Part shown: piece after piece, positions 15,683 to 23,225 of the stretch
How positions within the stretch are numbered: position 1 is the stretch's first letter
Layout: every line of letters starts with the position of its first letter
IMG/VR virus record: IMGVR_UViG_3300035703_000083
Coordinates: 1 to 64,000 of that record
Length of the DNA stretch: 64,000 nt
Origin: a virus
Strand: one strand, 5' to 3'
Notes under the pieces: model-generated
What the model was told of the DNA's origin: nothing
The model's input: the letters and a program-made list of their open reading frames with translations, nothing else
Database searches by the model: none
Made by a program: the position numbers and the translations under genes

Positions 15683-16009
15683 CTACGAGGGGACAGAGAT
15701 TACTTCGACTCGGCGGACCTCCAGGGTGTACTGGCCGTCTTGCGAATACTGAGCAAAATAGTGCCTGCCTTCATTTACTGCTTGCGACAAGGTTGGAGCA
15801 GTTCCACCAGCCTCCGTGCAGTATTCATCGTTCAACACGGTGAATTCGTAATAAATCTCCGGCTCGGGCTCGGCCAAAGCGGTTTCGGCACGGCGCACCA
15901 GCTCATCAAGCTGAGGCAGGGTGGCGCCGTTGTCTTCGATGTACCAGTCGTGCTGACGGCGCAAAGCTTCCGTCAACTCAACGCACAGGGCGCGAAAGTT
16001 GGTACTCAC
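15683..16009 (-). CDS. hypothetical protein, 108 aa
   Basis: The N-terminal helix MSTNFRALCVELTEALRR and the pattern LVRRAETALAEPEPE are typical of a small protein family that I recall repeated in Synechococcus phage annotations. The C-terminal half (YYEFTVLNDEYCTEAGG) looks beta-rich. It is the last gene of a three-gene run joined by ATGA overlaps. Function unknown. Confidence 0.65.
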   Translation of the reverse strand: MSTNFRALCVELTEALRRQHDWYIEDNGATLPQLDELVRRAETALAEPEPEIYYEFTVLNDEYCTEAGGTAPTLSQAVNEGRHYFAQYSQDGQYTLEVRRVEVISVPS

Positions 16010-16266
16010 GAGACACCCTCCAGCTCATCAGCAATAGCAAGCAATTTGTTTTTAACGCCCAAGAGCGCCCAGTGCTCCTCAGGTGTTCCAGCGTCAATGG
16101 GCACTGGCACCACCTGATCCGCAGCAGCGCGAAGGGCGGCGGCAACTACTTCTCTTGAGCAGAACCAAATCTCTTCGCGGGAGAAATGACCAGCTTCCCA
16201 ATCAAACTTTTCAATAGCAGTTATCACCGCTTGCGTGGCGGAGCTCGGTGGGGTGGGGTTAGTCAT
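16006..16266 (-). CDS. hypothetical protein, 86 aa
   Basis: Starts MTNPTPPSSATQAVITAIEK (ATG 16266, overlapping the upstream stop by eight bases) and has FSREEIWFCSREVVAAALRAAADQV, a helical pattern shared by several cyanobacterial phage small proteins. The C-terminus reads LGVKNKLLAIADELEG. No function known to me. Confidence 0.65.
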   Translation of the reverse strand: MTNPTPPSSATQAVITAIEKFDWEAGHFSREEIWFCSREVVAAALRAAADQVVPVPIDAGTPEEHWALLGVKNKLLAIADELEGVS

Positions 16267-16801
16267 CGAGTTGCTCCAGTGCTTCACGAATGAACTCAAG
16301 CTCACGCATCTGGTCCGAGAAAAACTCACCGCTCTCCTCAAATCGTTTTACGCTGGCAAGCGCCAATTCCTTCAGGCTCAGCAACTTGGGGCGGCGTTCA
16401 GCTCGAAGATCTTCCGGATCAATCGCACCAATCTCGTTGTCTAACCACTCACAGCACGCCTCCAGCTCCTGGTCGGCGCCCTTTTGCCAAGCCTGGTTGA
16501 TTTGTTCAGTGTCCAGCTTGAGCTGATGGTCGGCGCCCCAGCGGGCGGCTTGAGCGGCAATCCACAGCTCGCGGGTTGCGCCTGCATCACGGGCCGTGGG
16601 TGCCTGGTTGCGCCACTGCTGCACCAGCTCCGGCGGTGGGGTGATCGGACAAACAGTGCTAGCTGATGATTCAGGCATGGATAATGCAACACGAGCGCGT
16701 GCAACAGCTTCTGCCCATGCTTTGTGGTGGCCCAAGGTAGGCTCAGTAAAAGATGCTGCTGCATCTACAAAAGCCTGAAGCTCAATTCGATAATCAGTCA
16801 T
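16259..16801 (-). CDS. hypothetical protein, 180 aa
   Basis: Begins MTDYRIELQAFVDAAAS at ATG 16801. It contains the segment PPPELVQQWRNQAP and ELEACCEWLDNEIG, a pattern I associate with a widespread cyanobacterial and cyanophage hypothetical family. The three genes 16801-15683 share Ala/Glu-rich short-helix composition and look related by module exchange. Function unknown. Confidence 0.65.
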   Translation of the reverse strand: MTDYRIELQAFVDAAASFTEPTLGHHKAWAEAVARARVALSMPESSASTVCPITPPPELVQQWRNQAPTARDAGATRELWIAAQAARWGADHQLKLDTEQINQAWQKGADQELEACCEWLDNEIGAIDPEDLRAERRPKLLSLKELALASVKRFEESGEFFSDQMRELEFIREALEQLDD

Positions 16802-16830
16802 TGTAGTTAGTTGTTGTTTGGTCAAGGTGA

Positions 16831-16992
16831 TTAACCCTTTCCACTAGGAGGTTCGGTTTCGGTAGCAATGCGATCCTTGAAATCGTAATATCGGCCTCTC
16901 CATACAAAACCGCAAGGGGCGACTGGAGGGGTCGTTGTTCTGTCACCAGGATTACAGCTCCATTGTTTTGACGCTGTGTTGTCTTCAGTCAT
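16831..16992 (-). CDS. hypothetical protein, 53 aa
   Basis: An open frame from ATG 16992 (MTEDNTASKQWSCNPGDRTT) with VAPCGFVWRGRYYDFKDR and a Pro/Ser/Lys end. Two Cys and the aromatic WRGRYYDF resemble the tiny YRG-type cyanobacterial proteins. It lies in line with neighbouring minus genes. Coding status is inferred from codon content and spacing only. Confidence 0.5.
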   Translation of the reverse strand: MTEDNTASKQWSCNPGDRTTTPPVAPCGFVWRGRYYDFKDRIATETEPPSGKG

Positions 16993-17004
16993 TAGTCGCT
17001 TTCA

Positions 17005-17076
17005 CTAAACAGTGGTAATGATGTAGGTGATGCAGACAAAGAGGGCAACAATAACTAAGGCGTCCCACGGTCCCAT
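17005..17076 (-). CDS. tiny membrane peptide, 23 aa
   Basis: ATG 17076 has GGAGGG nine bases upstream and overlaps the upstream stop in TAATG. The product MGPWDALVIVALFVCITYII with TTV is a single membrane helix. The strong ribosome site argues that it is translated despite its size. Confidence 0.55.
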   Translation of the reverse strand: MGPWDALVIVALFVCITYIITTV

Positions 17077-17210
17077 TATTTTCCCTCCTTCCACTTGGCG
17101 GCATCACGCTCGGCTTGGCAGCTCTTGTCCTTGCCATAAAGCCATGCAGCAGTGCTTTGGCCGGTCTTAGGGCCATTGCGGGGGAGCTTGATCAAACGAG
17201 GTTCAGGCAT
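17076..17210 (-). CDS. hypothetical basic protein, 44 aa
   Basis: From ATG 17210, begins MPEPRLIKLPRNGPKTGQST and ends ERDAAKWKEGK, with a central AAWLYGKDKSCQ. It is the first gene of the minus run 17210-15683. Its promoter would lie in the region shared with the structured stretch 17332-17626. Function unknown. Confidence 0.55.
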   Translation of the reverse strand: MPEPRLIKLPRNGPKTGQSTAAWLYGKDKSCQAERDAAKWKEGK

Positions 17211-17331
17211 GGTTGTTTGAGAGGCTCGCTCATTGTACACCCAGGTCAACCCATTTCTTGGAAATATGCCGGTTAAGAAAGTGGCACACAAGGCTCTTGA
17301 TTTTTGCGATTTCCCCCTTTACCCTCCTCCA

Positions 17332-17626
17332 GTAAGGGCGAGACGTTCGCGAGCCTTACGCGCCTGGGGCACCGGTCAGTAGTTGCCCAGCGGCGCTTCT
17401 GACAAGAGGAGACTATGGAGAGGAAATTAGTTGGTTTCTCGATAAATGCCGTTTATTGAGAATTCCGATAGGCTTCCTTCGCTAGAGCGCCATCGAGCGG
17501 GAGGCCCCAAGGCCGTCGTTCTAAAGGCGCTCTTAACTATCCTTCCATTGACTTTCTTTAGAAATTGATTATTGTGGGAAGGCCGCACGCGCAAGCGAGC
17601 CCAAAGCGAGCTTTGTTCAAGCGGCC
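17332..17626 (+). ncRNA. candidate structured non-coding RNA 1 (about 295 nt)
   Basis: This gene-free stretch contains successive helices. GTAAGG/CCTTAC pair at 17332-17359. GCGCC/GGCGC enclose GGGCA/TGCCC at 17360-17396. The 11-pair stem 17436-17446/17452-17462 (TTCTCGATAAA with TTTATTGAGAA) holds one G-U pair. AGAGCGCC/GGCGCTCT at 17484-17491/17526-17533 enclose a GGCC-ccaa-GGCC hairpin. GGCCGC/GCGGCC pair at 17581-17626. The wobble pairs hold only in the plus-strand RNA. It ends about 20 bases before the gene at 17648, so it could be a long leader or an independent RNA. No match to RNase P, tmRNA or a known intron core was seen. Confidence 0.55.
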
Positions 17627-17647
17627 TGTTCTTCCTTCTATTGATCA

Positions 17648-17887
17648 ATGCCTAAAGCTCCTTTAGCTCCTGACAGGCTTCCTCAGCTCGACCACAACGG
17701 CACTTGTATCGAAGTGTATCAACACCATGGCTACTCCATGCCAGACAGAGGAGCACCGCCTGCTAGTCGCATTCTTTATGCTGCTCGTGATGAAAACAAT
17801 GAGCGCCACTGGCGCGGAAGTCTTCACGAAATTGAAGCTTTGATTGATCGTGGTTTCAAAGTTGTTGCAAGCGGAGGAAGCTGGTGA
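17648..17887 (+). CDS. hypothetical protein, 79 aa
   Basis: Encodes MPKAPLAPDRLPQLDHNGTC, with IEVYQHHGYSMPDRG and a C-terminal helix HEIEALIDRGFKVV. It is the first gene after candidate RNA 1 and starts the plus-strand run to 20848. The stop overlaps the next start. Family not recognised. Confidence 0.65.
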   Translation: MPKAPLAPDRLPQLDHNGTCIEVYQHHGYSMPDRGAPPASRILYAARDENNERHWRGSLHEIEALIDRGFKVVASGGSW

Positions 17888-18204
17888 TGAATAATCAAGA
17901 GCTGATCGAACTACTGAAAGAGCTAGAAGACATTAAAGCAAAACAAAAAGCTTTGTCTGAAAAAGAAGCTCAATGCAGGGAAGATATATTCTCCCTTATG
18001 CAAGAGCAGGGGCTTGAAAAAGAAGAAACTGACTATGGCAGCATTCGTCTTCAACGCCGCTATGACAAGGACTATGGAGAGGCAATTAAAATGCTAGAGC
18101 GCCAGCTAAAAGAAGCTAAAAAACTAGCAGAAGACATGGGCGATTATGAAATAGTTGGCCATAAAGACACCTTGGTGTACATTCCTCCTAAAGAGCTCTT
18201 TTAA
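17884..18204 (+). CDS. coiled-coil protein, 106 aa
   Basis: Begins with two Met codons, the first overlapping the previous stop. Residues 5-55 are a heptad-like helix (ELIELLKELEDIKAKQKALS, EKEAQCREDIFSLMQEQ), followed by a short beta segment and another helix. The shape recalls phage Gam- or Gp157-like helical proteins, but sequence evidence is weak. Confidence 0.65.
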   Translation: MMNNQELIELLKELEDIKAKQKALSEKEAQCREDIFSLMQEQGLEKEETDYGSIRLQRRYDKDYGEAIKMLERQLKEAKKLAEDMGDYEIVGHKDTLVYIPPKELF

Positions 18205-18206
18205 CT

Positions 18207-18362
18207 ATGACTCTTTCCAGGGAAGAAATTAGTGCGCTAATTGATCAAAAGATTAAAGAACATGAATGGCGCATTGGTTTAATTAGTGGATTGGCAGGCA
18301 TCTTTCTGCTCCCATTACTTCTCTATCTCATTGTTCTTTGTTTGTTAAGAGTGATGCTATGA
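18207..18362 (+). CDS. small membrane protein, 51 aa
   Basis: A polar helical N-terminus (MTLSREEISALIDQKIKEHE) is followed by a long hydrophobic stretch from about residue 24 to 48 (GLAGIFLLPLLLYLIVLCLL). It is a single-pass membrane protein with a cytoplasmic coiled segment, a build like some phage holins or hemolysin-XhlA proteins. It overlaps the next gene by ATGA. Confidence 0.55.
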   Translation: MTLSREEISALIDQKIKEHEWRIGLISGLAGIFLLPLLLYLIVLCLLRVML

Positions 18363-18535
18363 GCGCTCCCTTTATTCCTTCTCCATTGCTTTCAAGAGAC
18401 GAATGGCAAGAATTGAATGTCCTGCGAGAAGCTATTAGCGACAGTCCTTCGACAGTCGTGCCAGAGAAGCAGGAGCGCTTTGCAGCGCTCTTTGCTCGTA
18501 GCCTTCTAGGTAAAGGTAATCAGCCTTTACAATAA
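18359..18535 (+). CDS. hypothetical protein, 58 aa
   Basis: ATG 18359 overlaps the preceding stop. The product starts MSAPFIPSPLLSRDEWQELN and is helical with basic and acidic residues balanced. No family recognised. Confidence 0.55.
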   Translation: MSAPFIPSPLLSRDEWQELNVLREAISDSPSTVVPEKQERFAALFARSLLGKGNQPLQ

Positions 18536-18552
18536 TCTTCTTTCCATTGACC

Positions 18553-19302
18553 ATGGCCTCTCCAGAAATCGACTTTCCCGACAAGGAACAACAATTGAAA
18601 TATGGCGTGAAAGTGCTGCTCGATGCAGGCATGACGCCTCAGCAAATTGACAACATTCGGGAACGCTTTGGTAGAGGCTCTGGCAAGATTCCCTACACAA
18701 AAGAGTCAGTAGGACTAAGGCGATATATGGTGCAAGAGTTACTGGCAGCAAGCTTGAGCAATAGGCAGATCGCGGAAGTGCTAAAGCTAAGTAAAGAAAC
18801 TGTTGATGCAGATCGCCACCACAACCGCAATCTATGGACCGCTGAAATTCTCAAGAGTCAAGACACTTGGCGGGCACGGCTCATCAAAGAGCAAGGAGAG
18901 CTTAAAGACAAAGCCTTAGAAAGCTTTGAGAATAGCAAGCGCAAGAAGGTCACCACTTACAAAGAAGGGCCTGACGGCCCCGGTGAAACCATTGTGCGCA
19001 TGGAAGAAAGTGCTGGCGAAAGCGGCTTCCTTGGCATTGCTCGTGGCTGTTTGGAGCAGCAAGCGAAGCTCATTGGCTTGTTCGACGTGAAGCCGCAAGT
19101 GGAGGAAAAGAGCGGCTACAAAGCTTTCCTTGACAACTTAAGTAAAGAAGTGAAGAAGATAAAGGAAGCTGAAAGCAATAGTGAAATTAGGGCCACTGCC
19201 ATTGACGCTGAAGCCCATTTCGACGAACAAGGGGAGCCCACTGGCCCAAGCAAGCCTTTGCTGTCCGCGAATAGCGAACAAAACGATGGAGAAGAGAATT
19301 AA
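18553..19302 (+). CDS. helix-turn-helix protein, possible terminase small subunit
   Basis: A 249-residue protein from ATG 18553. Residues about 57-90 form a helix-turn-helix (LLAASLSNRQIAEVLKLSKE then TVDADRHHNRNLW), followed by a long helical Lys/Glu region and an acidic, disordered C-terminus. N-terminal HTH plus central helices is the layout of many small terminase subunits that recognise packaging sites. The large subunit lies 17 kb away on the other strand (36735-38114), so the role is tentative; a transcription factor is the alternative. Confidence 0.6.
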   Translation: MASPEIDFPDKEQQLKYGVKVLLDAGMTPQQIDNIRERFGRGSGKIPYTKESVGLRRYMVQELLAASLSNRQIAEVLKLSKETVDADRHHNRNLWTAEILKSQDTWRARLIKEQGELKDKALESFENSKRKKVTTYKEGPDGPGETIVRMEESAGESGFLGIARGCLEQQAKLIGLFDVKPQVEEKSGYKAFLDNLSKEVKKIKEAESNSEIRATAIDAEAHFDEQGEPTGPSKPLLSANSEQNDGEEN

Positions 19303-19365
19303 GCATTTCTTAGCTTGACATGGTTCCCTTTCCATCGCTACGCTTAGAACGCCTTACGCTTCATC

Positions 19366-19839
19366 ATGGATTTTTCTTTTGATTCCGTTAATAGATTCCT
19401 ACAAGAAGTGAGCGGAGCGAAGGCCGACAGGCGAGAAGCCGTCAACAAAGGCATGGCTCCGTTGCTTGACGACCCCTCCACTTTCATCATGGCGCCAGAC
19501 GCTGCCAATCTTCTTGACGGCGCTCTTGAGAAATATGGGGACGAAGCCCTTAAGCAGACTGCCATTGTCGCCCTAGGCAAGTGGGTGGTGTGCCATGAGG
19601 AATGGCTAGAGCAGCACATCATGAACGAAAGCGCCCCGGAGGCTGCTCTCACTGCTGCTGATATGACCAAAATCGCTCAAGCCATTCGACTCATCGAAGA
19701 CGTGGGAAGCTTTGGCGGCGACGAAGACTATCGCAAAGCCGTGAAAAAGCAAATCAACCAAGCAGTGCTTGAAAAGCTAGAAGAGGAAGGACGCAGCCCT
19801 GAAGATGTCTTTAGTCCTTATGACGATCCATTGTTTTGA
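19366..19839 (+). CDS. hypothetical protein, 157 aa
   Basis: Starts MDFSFDSVNRFLQEVSGAKA. It is mainly helical and acidic, with MAPDAANLLDGALEKYGDEALK and a C-terminal EEGRSPEDVFSPYDDP. It follows the possible small terminase gene by 63 bases, which include TTGACA at about 19313 but no convincing -10 at the right distance. Family not recognised. Confidence 0.65.
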   Translation: MDFSFDSVNRFLQEVSGAKADRREAVNKGMAPLLDDPSTFIMAPDAANLLDGALEKYGDEALKQTAIVALGKWVVCHEEWLEQHIMNESAPEAALTAADMTKIAQAIRLIEDVGSFGGDEDYRKAVKKQINQAVLEKLEEEGRSPEDVFSPYDDPLF

Positions 19840-19841
19840 TC

Positions 19842-20177
19842 ATGACTCGTCTCCCTCCCATGGTCACTGTTTGCATTCCGCCAGTCTTGCGGAAGGAAGC
19901 AGAGGAGCTGGCAGCAGAAAGCCCACCAGTTCATCCTGCTTGGCTGAAAGTGGCCCAACGCGGCAGGCATTACTCTCTGCGCACTTCTTCCATTGAGGAC
20001 CTTGAAGAGCTTGCCGACTGGGCCTATAGCTGGCTTGTGGAGCCTGCAGTGCCTCTGGACAAGGTGAAGAGACAGGCCTTCCAAAACGTCATTGCCAGGG
20101 CCGGTAAGTGGGTGCATTTGCGGCCCATTGGCCCGTGCCACTATTTAGCCACTGGCTGGAAAGACAAGGGCCTATAA
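19842..20177 (+). CDS. hypothetical protein, 111 aa
   Basis: ATG 19842 is preferred over an in-frame TTG at 19836. The product contains VLRKEAEELAAESPPVHPAW, HYSLRTSSIEDLEELADWAY and RPIGPCHYLATGWK. The segment SxxDLEELADWA resembles a small helical module seen in cyanobacterial hypothetical proteins. Function unknown. Confidence 0.65.
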   Translation: MTRLPPMVTVCIPPVLRKEAEELAAESPPVHPAWLKVAQRGRHYSLRTSSIEDLEELADWAYSWLVEPAVPLDKVKRQAFQNVIARAGKWVHLRPIGPCHYLATGWKDKGL

Positions 20178-20227
20178 GGAGCGCTAATCGACTCTGCCCT
20201 TGACCCTGCCCCACTCTGCCCTTCACA

Positions 20228-20599
20228 ATGAGCAAGTTCCCTCGAACTCTCTGCACCATGCCTGCTCACATCAAGACTGAGCCTTCCGGCGAAACCAGCG
20301 CCTTCACTGCTGATGGCACCTTGGTCATGAACTATGGCCGCCCTCATGTGGCATGGGGTTTTGCCGTCACTGACCTTGAAGACTGGCTCACCACGCTCGA
20401 AGAGACCATGCCCGCCATGCCCGCTTGCCATCGTTACATTCTCGAGAAGCTTTATTTTTCCCTCAAGGCAGCGCACAATCGCCACAAGCGAGAGCATGAC
20501 GATGTCATTAGCGATGCGCCGTCCGAAGACGACCTCATGAGCTACTTGACTTCCTATTCGGCAGCAATGACTTGGGAGACAATGGAGGGAAAGAAATGA
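20228..20599 (+). CDS. hypothetical protein, 123 aa
   Basis: Begins MSKFPRTLCTMPAHIKTEPS, with a beta-like N-terminal half and a helical C-terminus (HRYILEKLYFSLKAAHNRHK). It overlaps the next gene by ATGA. Family not recognised. Confidence 0.6.
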   Translation: MSKFPRTLCTMPAHIKTEPSGETSAFTADGTLVMNYGRPHVAWGFAVTDLEDWLTTLEETMPAMPACHRYILEKLYFSLKAAHNRHKREHDDVISDAPSEDDLMSYLTSYSAAMTWETMEGKK

Positions 20600-20772
20600 T
20601 TTCGCTGCCATCTACTTTACCTTGGGTGGTACGCATTTCCGGGGAAGGACAAACGCATTCTGTGATTCTCATGGCTTCCACAAGAGAGCAAGCGTATTTA
20701 GCGGCCCGTGAACTTTACCCTTACTCTGTTGTTACCATTGTTGGAATGGCTCCTGAATGGAACAATGCATGA
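20596..20772 (+). CDS. hypothetical protein, 58 aa
   Basis: ATG 20596 overlaps the upstream stop. MISLPSTLPWVVRISGEGQT and the later STREQAYLAARELYPYSVV suggest a small alpha-beta domain of the kind that repeats in phage host-adaptation proteins. Function unknown. Confidence 0.6.
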   Translation: MISLPSTLPWVVRISGEGQTHSVILMASTREQAYLAARELYPYSVVTIVGMAPEWNNA

Positions 20773-20848
20773 CATCTTGCAACTAGCTCTCGTATACTGG
20801 CTGGTCTGCATAGTAGTCATTGGTCTGGCTGCTTTAATTCTTCCTTAG
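20765..20848 (+). CDS. tiny membrane peptide, 27 aa
   Basis: ATG 20765 overlaps the previous gene by eight bases. The product MHDILQLALVYWLVCIVVIG then LAALILP is almost entirely one membrane helix. The stop lies in the first arm of the terminator at 20847, so it closes this operon. Confidence 0.5.
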   Translation: MHDILQLALVYWLVCIVVIGLAALILP

Positions 20849-20969
20849 CTCCTTCGGGAGCTTTTTTGTTGGCCCATGAGCGATCACCAGGAATGGGCTC
20901 GGTGCCATAGGGAAAGGTGTTGTAATCCTCTTCGTTACGAGGATCGTAAGGTTCAGGCCGTTGCCCCAT
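20817..20969 (-). CDS. hypothetical protein, 50 aa
   Basis: From ATG 20969 the product begins MGQRPEPYDPRNEEDYNTFP and continues YGTEPIPGDRSWANKK, a polar, Pro- and Tyr-rich sequence that does not look like a random antisense frame. Its 3' end overlaps the plus-strand peptide at 20765-20848 and the terminator. Codon composition supports coding; function unknown. Confidence 0.5.
   Translation of the reverse strand: MGQRPEPYDPRNEEDYNTFPYGTEPIPGDRSWANKKAPEGAKEELKQPDQ
20847..20867 (+). terminator. rho-independent terminator with TTCG loop
   Basis: AGCTCC-ttcg-GGAGCT followed by a run of T. It ends the plus-strand operon that starts after candidate RNA 1. Confidence 0.85.
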
Positions 20970-21011
20970 GATCGGCTGGCATAGTATTGCGCGAGTCTAA
21001 CTAGCGGCATA

Positions 21012-21041
21012 TAAACAAAAAAGAAAGGGCCTTGCGGCCCT
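21012..21041 (-). terminator. rho-independent terminator (minus direction)
   Basis: AGGGCC-ttgc-GGCCCT; read on the minus strand the stem is followed by a T-rich tail. It supports a short minus-strand transcript coming from 21231. Confidence 0.65.
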
Positions 21042-21075
21042 CTCTCTTTGTTCAAGCTTCCGATGCCACTGGCTC

Positions 21076-21231
21076 CTAGGAGCAAGCTCGACCAGGGAAC
21101 ACTTTCCTCGCTAGTCCCATGCAATGACTAGGAACAATCCTCGCGGAAGGTTCAAAGTGTTCAGTGGCGTCCACCCTCACGGCGTCAACGACGGGCCTTT
21201 CGGCCAGGACCAACTTGAGCAAGCAAATCAT
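21076..21231 (-). CDS. possible small protein, 51 aa
   Basis: A frame from ATG 21231 reads MICLLKLVLAERPVVDAVRV, then DATEHFEPSARIVP, and ends 35 bases before a minus-strand terminator. The terminator is the best argument for a gene. No family is recognised and a plus-strand frame (21124-21423) overlaps it, so the call is weak. Confidence 0.35.
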   Translation of the reverse strand: MICLLKLVLAERPVVDAVRVDATEHFEPSARIVPSHCMGLARKVFPGRACS

Positions 21232-21331
21232 AGCACCATAACCGCCCCTGGCAGCAAGCCCGCAAAATGTGATACCTTGAACTTTGGCAGGGGAGACCCG
21301 CCATGCCTCGCTCACTACTTTTTCTCTTCTG

Positions 21332-21694
21332 ATGCTTTTTCGTTTTCTTCTTTCCGCTTCCATCGTTGCTGGCGCCTTGGCGCCTGCTGCAGTGGAGGCG
21401 AGGGTTCGTTGTGGCATTGCTAGCCACTATGGCCAAGGTGATGGCTTTGCGGGCCAGCTCATGGCCAATGGCCAGCCAATGCGACCAAGTGCCATGATTA
21501 CTGCCCATCCATCGCTCCCTATGGGCACCCGCATTCGCGTGGTGAACCAAGCCACCAGCAGGAGCATCGTCGTGCGAGTGGCGGATAGAGGCCCTTGGTA
21601 TGGTGATAGAGTGCTGGACTTGAGCCATGGCGCTTTTGCTCGCATTGCTCATCCTGGTAGCGGGCTTGCAAAGGTGTGCTATCAGGTGGTGTAG
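21332..21694 (+). CDS. secreted RlpA-like double-psi beta-barrel protein
   Basis: A 120-residue protein from ATG 21332, chosen because it starts a clean signal peptide (MLFRFLLSASIVAGALAPAA, cleavage near VEA). The mature part is a single RlpA domain: ASHYGQGDGFAGQLMANGQ, TAHPSLPMGTRIRVVN and VVRVADRGPWYGDRVLDLSH, keeping the conserved His and Asp of the family. Bacterial RlpA cleaves naked glycan strands of peptidoglycan. A phage copy with its own terminator could aid lysis, remodel the wall in lysogens, or hinder superinfection. It lies well away from the lysis region at 5 kb. Confidence 0.85.
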   Translation: MLFRFLLSASIVAGALAPAAVEARVRCGIASHYGQGDGFAGQLMANGQPMRPSAMITAHPSLPMGTRIRVVNQATSRSIVVRVADRGPWYGDRVLDLSHGAFARIAHPGSGLAKVCYQVV

Positions 21695-21732
21695 GCACCT
21701 CGTGGTCTAAACGGAAACAATGGAAAGAAGCT

Positions 21733-21758
21733 GGGCGCCTCACAAGGGGCGCCTTTTT
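21733..21758 (+). terminator. rho-independent terminator
   Basis: GGCGCC pairs with GGCGCC across an eight-base loop, followed by five T. It isolates the RlpA-like gene from the sugar-modifying genes. Confidence 0.85.
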
Positions 21759-21794
21759 ATTAGTCTTCTACACTGAGATCATTGATCATTGCCC

Positions 21795-22424
21795 ATGTCT
21801 TCTGCCGTTTCCATTCCATCGTTCAATCTTGGAAGCTACATCGTGCCAGAAGATGCCCATGGCGGCAAGTGCATTGACATTGGCGCCAATGTTGGAAGCT
21901 TTATATCGACACACGCAGACAAGTTTAAGAAGCTGCATTTTTATGAGCCATACCCGCCCTGTTACGAGCGCTCTATAGAACAGGCTAGTCATTGCAAGGC
22001 TTTCGTTCTCGGCTTCAACGAGGCAGTGTCAGACCTGGATCGCCCAGAAGTAGCGCTGGTGGCCCATGCCAATCACGATGCAGGCAGCAATGCTCTGCAG
22101 AACGCAGCCATCAACGACCATTGGAGTGCTGAGCGGATTGCTACGTGCCCTTCAGTGAGCCTTGAAACTGCCCTAGCTCGCATTGGTGGTTATGTTGATT
22201 TTCTGAAATGTGACGCAGAAACAAGTGAATATGACATTTTTATGGGCAAGAATTTGATGCCAATTAAATATATTGCAATGGAACTGCATTGGCAAATGGG
22301 CAGAGAGCGATGGGAAGAATTATTAACTTGGCTATTGATGCACCATGAACTCCACGGTTCACTGCCGATATATAAAAAAGAACAGAATTGCGAGCTTTTC
22401 TTTTCTCGACTTCCCCTGTCGTGA
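21795..22424 (+). CDS. FkbM-family methyltransferase
   Basis: A 209-residue SAM-dependent methyltransferase. Motif I is KCIDIGANVGSFISTHA, motif II includes LHFYEPYPPCYE, and VDFLKCDAETSEYDIFMG with IKYIAMELHW matches the FkbM C-terminal half. Such enzymes O-methylate sugars or lipids. It is immediately upstream of a GT-D-like glycosyltransferase with stop and start overlapping in TGATG, so the pair probably modifies a cell-surface glycan or virion sugar. An in-frame TTG at 21789 is an alternative start. Confidence 0.85.
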   Translation: MSSAVSIPSFNLGSYIVPEDAHGGKCIDIGANVGSFISTHADKFKKLHFYEPYPPCYERSIEQASHCKAFVLGFNEAVSDLDRPEVALVAHANHDAGSNALQNAAINDHWSAERIATCPSVSLETALARIGGYVDFLKCDAETSEYDIFMGKNLMPIKYIAMELHWQMGRERWEELLTWLLMHHELHGSLPIYKKEQNCELFFSRLPLS

Positions 22425-23134
22425 TGCTTTCTTTTTCCGAGGCCATTGAGCATTTTCATGGCAAACTCAAGCGTGGTGACAATTTCGCTCTGGGCAAATT
22501 TGCTGATGGTGAATGGGGCGCCATTAGAGGCGCTCGTTTTGCCCCGGCCAATGGGGAATGGCAAGCCAATGGAGACGATCCTGCTTTTGAGACGGCCCGC
22601 CAGGAGCTTATTGCAGCCTTGCGCTATCAACACCCCGACTACTACACGGCCATTTGCCCTTGTTACACCGACGCCATTGCTTTTTCAGGACAACCAGCAA
22701 AGCAAATCACCTATGCCAACATTTTCGTCAATGCCAACTATCCCTATTACAAAGAACATTTCATCAAAGTATATCAAAAGCGCAAGGTCTGGCTTGTCAC
22801 GCATAAAAACACACAGTTAAACAATTTGCCTTTTCCCATTGAACGCTTTTTCCCCATTGATTACAATGCATGGGTGGTAAATAGAACGCTGCCTGAAGAA
22901 ATTCTTGATGAAAAACCAGAGGGTAAATTATTCCTTTTTGCGGCAGGTTCTTTTGCAAACATTCTCGTGCATAAACTATGGGAAAAGAACAAAGATAATT
23001 GCTATTTAGATGTTGGCTCCACTCTTAATCCGTGGACGCAAATAGAAAGATTAAAACGTGACTATTATATGGGCGACACGGTATATGCCTCGCTCTCGTG
23101 CCCTTGTGACGGCCATTGCCCTGCCATGCCCTAG
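22424..23134 (+). CDS. GT-D fold glycosyltransferase-like protein
   Basis: A 236-residue protein starting MLSFSEAIEHFHGKLKRGDN. FALGKFADGEWGAIRG is the (F)xR/K(F/Y)GDGE-like signature of GT-D (DUF1792) enzymes. The C-terminal LFLFAAGSFANILVHKLWE and YLDVGSTLNPW match the glycine-rich loop and DVGS motif of that fold. It is coupled to the FkbM methyltransferase gene, so both likely act on the same glycan. The sequence ends in Cys-rich CPCDGHCPAMP, an odd extension. Confidence 0.75.
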   Translation: MLSFSEAIEHFHGKLKRGDNFALGKFADGEWGAIRGARFAPANGEWQANGDDPAFETARQELIAALRYQHPDYYTAICPCYTDAIAFSGQPAKQITYANIFVNANYPYYKEHFIKVYQKRKVWLVTHKNTQLNNLPFPIERFFPIDYNAWVVNRTLPEEILDEKPEGKLFLFAAGSFANILVHKLWEKNKDNCYLDVGSTLNPWTQIERLKRDYYMGDTVYASLSCPCDGHCPAMP

Positions 23135-23225
23135 CCAGCTTTGTAACGCATTGTGAACAAAGCCTTGCGGGGACTGGCTGGCTCGTTATCGTGCGCATGA
23201 GCTTCACCCTCTCCTTCCTTTCGTC

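Noticed and set aside
19313-19366. Sigma70 promoter at TTGACA
   Set aside because: No acceptable -10 at 16-18 bases; the TTAGAA element is about 23 bases away.
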